The notes beneath the pieces are model-generated. The model had not been told where the DNA came from. It was given only the letters and a program-made list of their open reading frames with translations, and made no database searches. This document shows positions 4,476-5,819 of a stretch of 5,819 nt of DNA, piece after piece. Position 1 is the first letter of the stretch. Every line of letters starts with the position of its first letter. Made by a program: the position numbers and the translations under genes. This DNA comes from Legionella sp. (GTDB lineage: Bacteria > Pseudomonadota > Gammaproteobacteria > Legionellales > Legionellaceae): contig SCSO01000019.1 in NCBI GenBank assembly GCA_004297865.1, positions 1-5,819 of the forward strand. Direction: 5' to 3'.

Positions 4476-5819
4476 TTACGCAAAAACCTTATAATTAAAT
4501 CCCACTTTAAAAAGATTCATATTTTTATACGCTGAAATTGGTTGGTCATTGTTCAACTCAACTGCTGGGAATGACAGATTAGCATTGGGAATACGGACAT
4601 AATCATATTCTACATTAGTACTCCAAGAATCATTGAACGCATATTCAACACCCACTCCTCCTGTCCACCCCCATCGTTTGATCGTTTGACTTCCAACGCC
4701 TAAAGTCACCACATTGTTATTCGCATTGATGTTGTATTCCGTGTGCAACACCGCTCGACCTGCATTGATATAAAAAAGACTACGATTCAATGGCGTACCT
4801 ACTCTCGCCACAATTGTCATTAAATAATTAGAAATCTCTTGTCCATTAATTCCGCTTAACCCCGAAAATAAAGTATTTTCGCCACGAATATTCGCACCAC
4901 TGATATTAGCTGCAACACCATATACCAATTGGCCAGTTTGCCCACTAAGGCGAAGCTCTACTCCACCTAAAGCGCCTGTTGCATAAATGTCATCGCCAAA
5001 TCCTGACACATTAAAATAACCGGGAGCAGCTGGTGTGGAGGCAAAAGGATCCGACCAATAACTATGACTCCAAACCCCACCGACACTGCCACCTATAAAA
5101 ATGCCTTTCCAACTTGGTGCAGATTCACTTTGTATAAGGGTCGATTGCTTAGGATGATAGTTGACTTGCAAAAACACTCCGTAACGATCCGCATTAAAAC
5201 GCGCAGGTTCGGTGATTAACTCGTCCGTGTCTCCAAGAAAATCAAAAAGAACTTGGCCATTTCGCATATTCCACATCCAATAGCGTCCGCCCAAACCTAT
5301 ATTCCAAAAATTACTAATTTGATAATTTAAAATGGCCTCCAACATAGCGCCATCACCCCGATTTGCAGTTTCAGGCCCAACTAAAGCGCGAGCATTATGC
5401 ATGTCTAGGCCAGAAAAACGAACGTAGGGTAGATAGGCAACATCTGAGCTTAAACTGATTTGATTGCTGAGACTGAATTCTGAATTTAAACCTAGACGTA
5501 CTGAATTCCATTGATCAAATTCACTAAGCACGAGTAAATTAGTCAGCTCATTGGAGGGAACGCACACATCAGATCCAGCAACTTGAGTGCAGTTATAAAT
5601 GTTTACATTGGGGGCATAATAGTTATAACCAATAAATATTCCGGTCATGCCAAATACATTTTTTAAAAAGGTATAACCCAAGTCAACGGTGGCATACGAC
5701 AAATTGCCTATCGCATTGCTAAAGGTATTGGAATAAGCAGTCCCGGCAGGGAAATCTTCATCATTTAATTGGCCATCAGTTATAGTGCCAGCGCCTACAT
5801 ACCCTTTAATAAACGCACC
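4476..5819 (-). CDS. Outer-membrane double beta-barrel protein, omptin-like plus Omp25/31-like, 5' end missing
   Basis: The frame is open to the window edge, giving 447 visible residues (residue 1 is the codon at 5819-5817); the start and signal peptide lie outside. A TTG at 5702-5700 is in frame but has no ribosome-binding site and lies within conserved-looking barrel sequence, so it should not be taken as the start. Residues 1 to about 225 form one barrel with alternating aromatic strands. NDED at 19-22 and DMH at 139-141 match the Asp83/Asp85 and Asp210/His212 pattern of omptin proteases, with spacing of 117 residues against 125 in OmpT. Barrel 1 closes with YGVFLQVNYHP. From about residue 237, WKGIFIGGSVGGVW opens a second barrel of the Omp25/Omp31 (OMP_b-brl) type, ending in the beta-signal-like KVGFNYKVFA. 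The final residue is Ala after Phe, which is unusual. A similar omptin-like family occurs, from memory, in Bradyrhizobium relatives. Protease activity is inferred; a structural porin role is the alternative. Confidence 0.85.
   Translation of the reverse strand, partial: GAFIKGYVGAGTITDGQLNDEDFPAGTAYSNTFSNAIGNLSYATVDLGYTFLKNVFGMTGIFIGYNYYAPNVNIYNCTQVAGSDVCVPSNELTNLLVLSEFDQWNSVRLGLNSEFSLSNQISLSSDVAYLPYVRFSGLDMHNARALVGPETANRGDGAMLEAILNYQISNFWNIGLGGRYWMWNMRNGQVLFDFLGDTDELITEPARFNADRYGVFLQVNYHPKQSTLIQSESAPSWKGIFIGGSVGGVWSHSYWSDPFASTPAAPGYFNVSGFGDDIYATGALGGVELRLSGQTGQLVYGVAANISGANIRGENTLFSGLSGINGQEISNYLMTIVARVGTPLNRSLFYINAGRAVLHTEYNINANNNVVTLGVGSQTIKRWGWTGGVGVEYAFNDSWSTNVEYDYVRIPNANLSFPAVELNNDQPISAYKNMNLFKVGFNYKVFA

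Overview
The window is AT-rich, has bacterial gene organisation, and looks like a contig end from a Legionella-type gammaproteobacterium. That placement is an inference. It rests on base composition, an eight-to-nine-repeat ankyrin protein next to an unrecognised helical protein (the kind of pair often found among Dot/Icm effector candidates), a REP-like GTAGGTTGGGTC palindrome pair, and outer-membrane and secreted genes. The first 11 bases match the 3' end of a standard Illumina adapter, so the left edge is probably a library artefact and not genomic sequence.

Layout, left to right: (1) 12-170, AT-rich leader with no convincing promoter. (2) 171-1145 (+), a secreted cysteine-rich protein with a DUF11-like beta-sandwich domain. 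(3) 1152-1188, a strong hairpin shared as a bidirectional terminator between convergent genes. (4) 1191-2390 (-), a 399-aa helical protein of unknown function. (5) 2419-3945 (-), a 508-aa ankyrin-repeat protein; 28 bp separates it from gene 4, so the two are probably co-transcribed with the ankyrin gene first. (6) 3949-4131, a divergent intergenic region with a good extended -10 promoter facing right. (7) 4132-4302 (+), a 56-aa small gene with its own ribosome-binding site, followed by an intrinsic terminator at 4316-4347. (8) 4354-4429, two inverted REP-like palindromes, then another hairpin at 4442-4468. (9) 4476-5819 (-), a gene running off the right edge that encodes two consecutive outer-membrane beta-barrels.

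The most interesting signal is in gene 9. Its first barrel carries an Asp-x-Asp and an Asp-x-His spaced much like the catalytic residues of omptin proteases, and it is followed in the same polypeptide by an Omp25/Omp31-like barrel. The second is the small gene, which has promoter, ribosome-binding site, stop and terminator all in order although it encodes only 56 residues. The ankyrin/helical gene pair is a reasonable effector candidate, but nothing in the sequence proves secretion.
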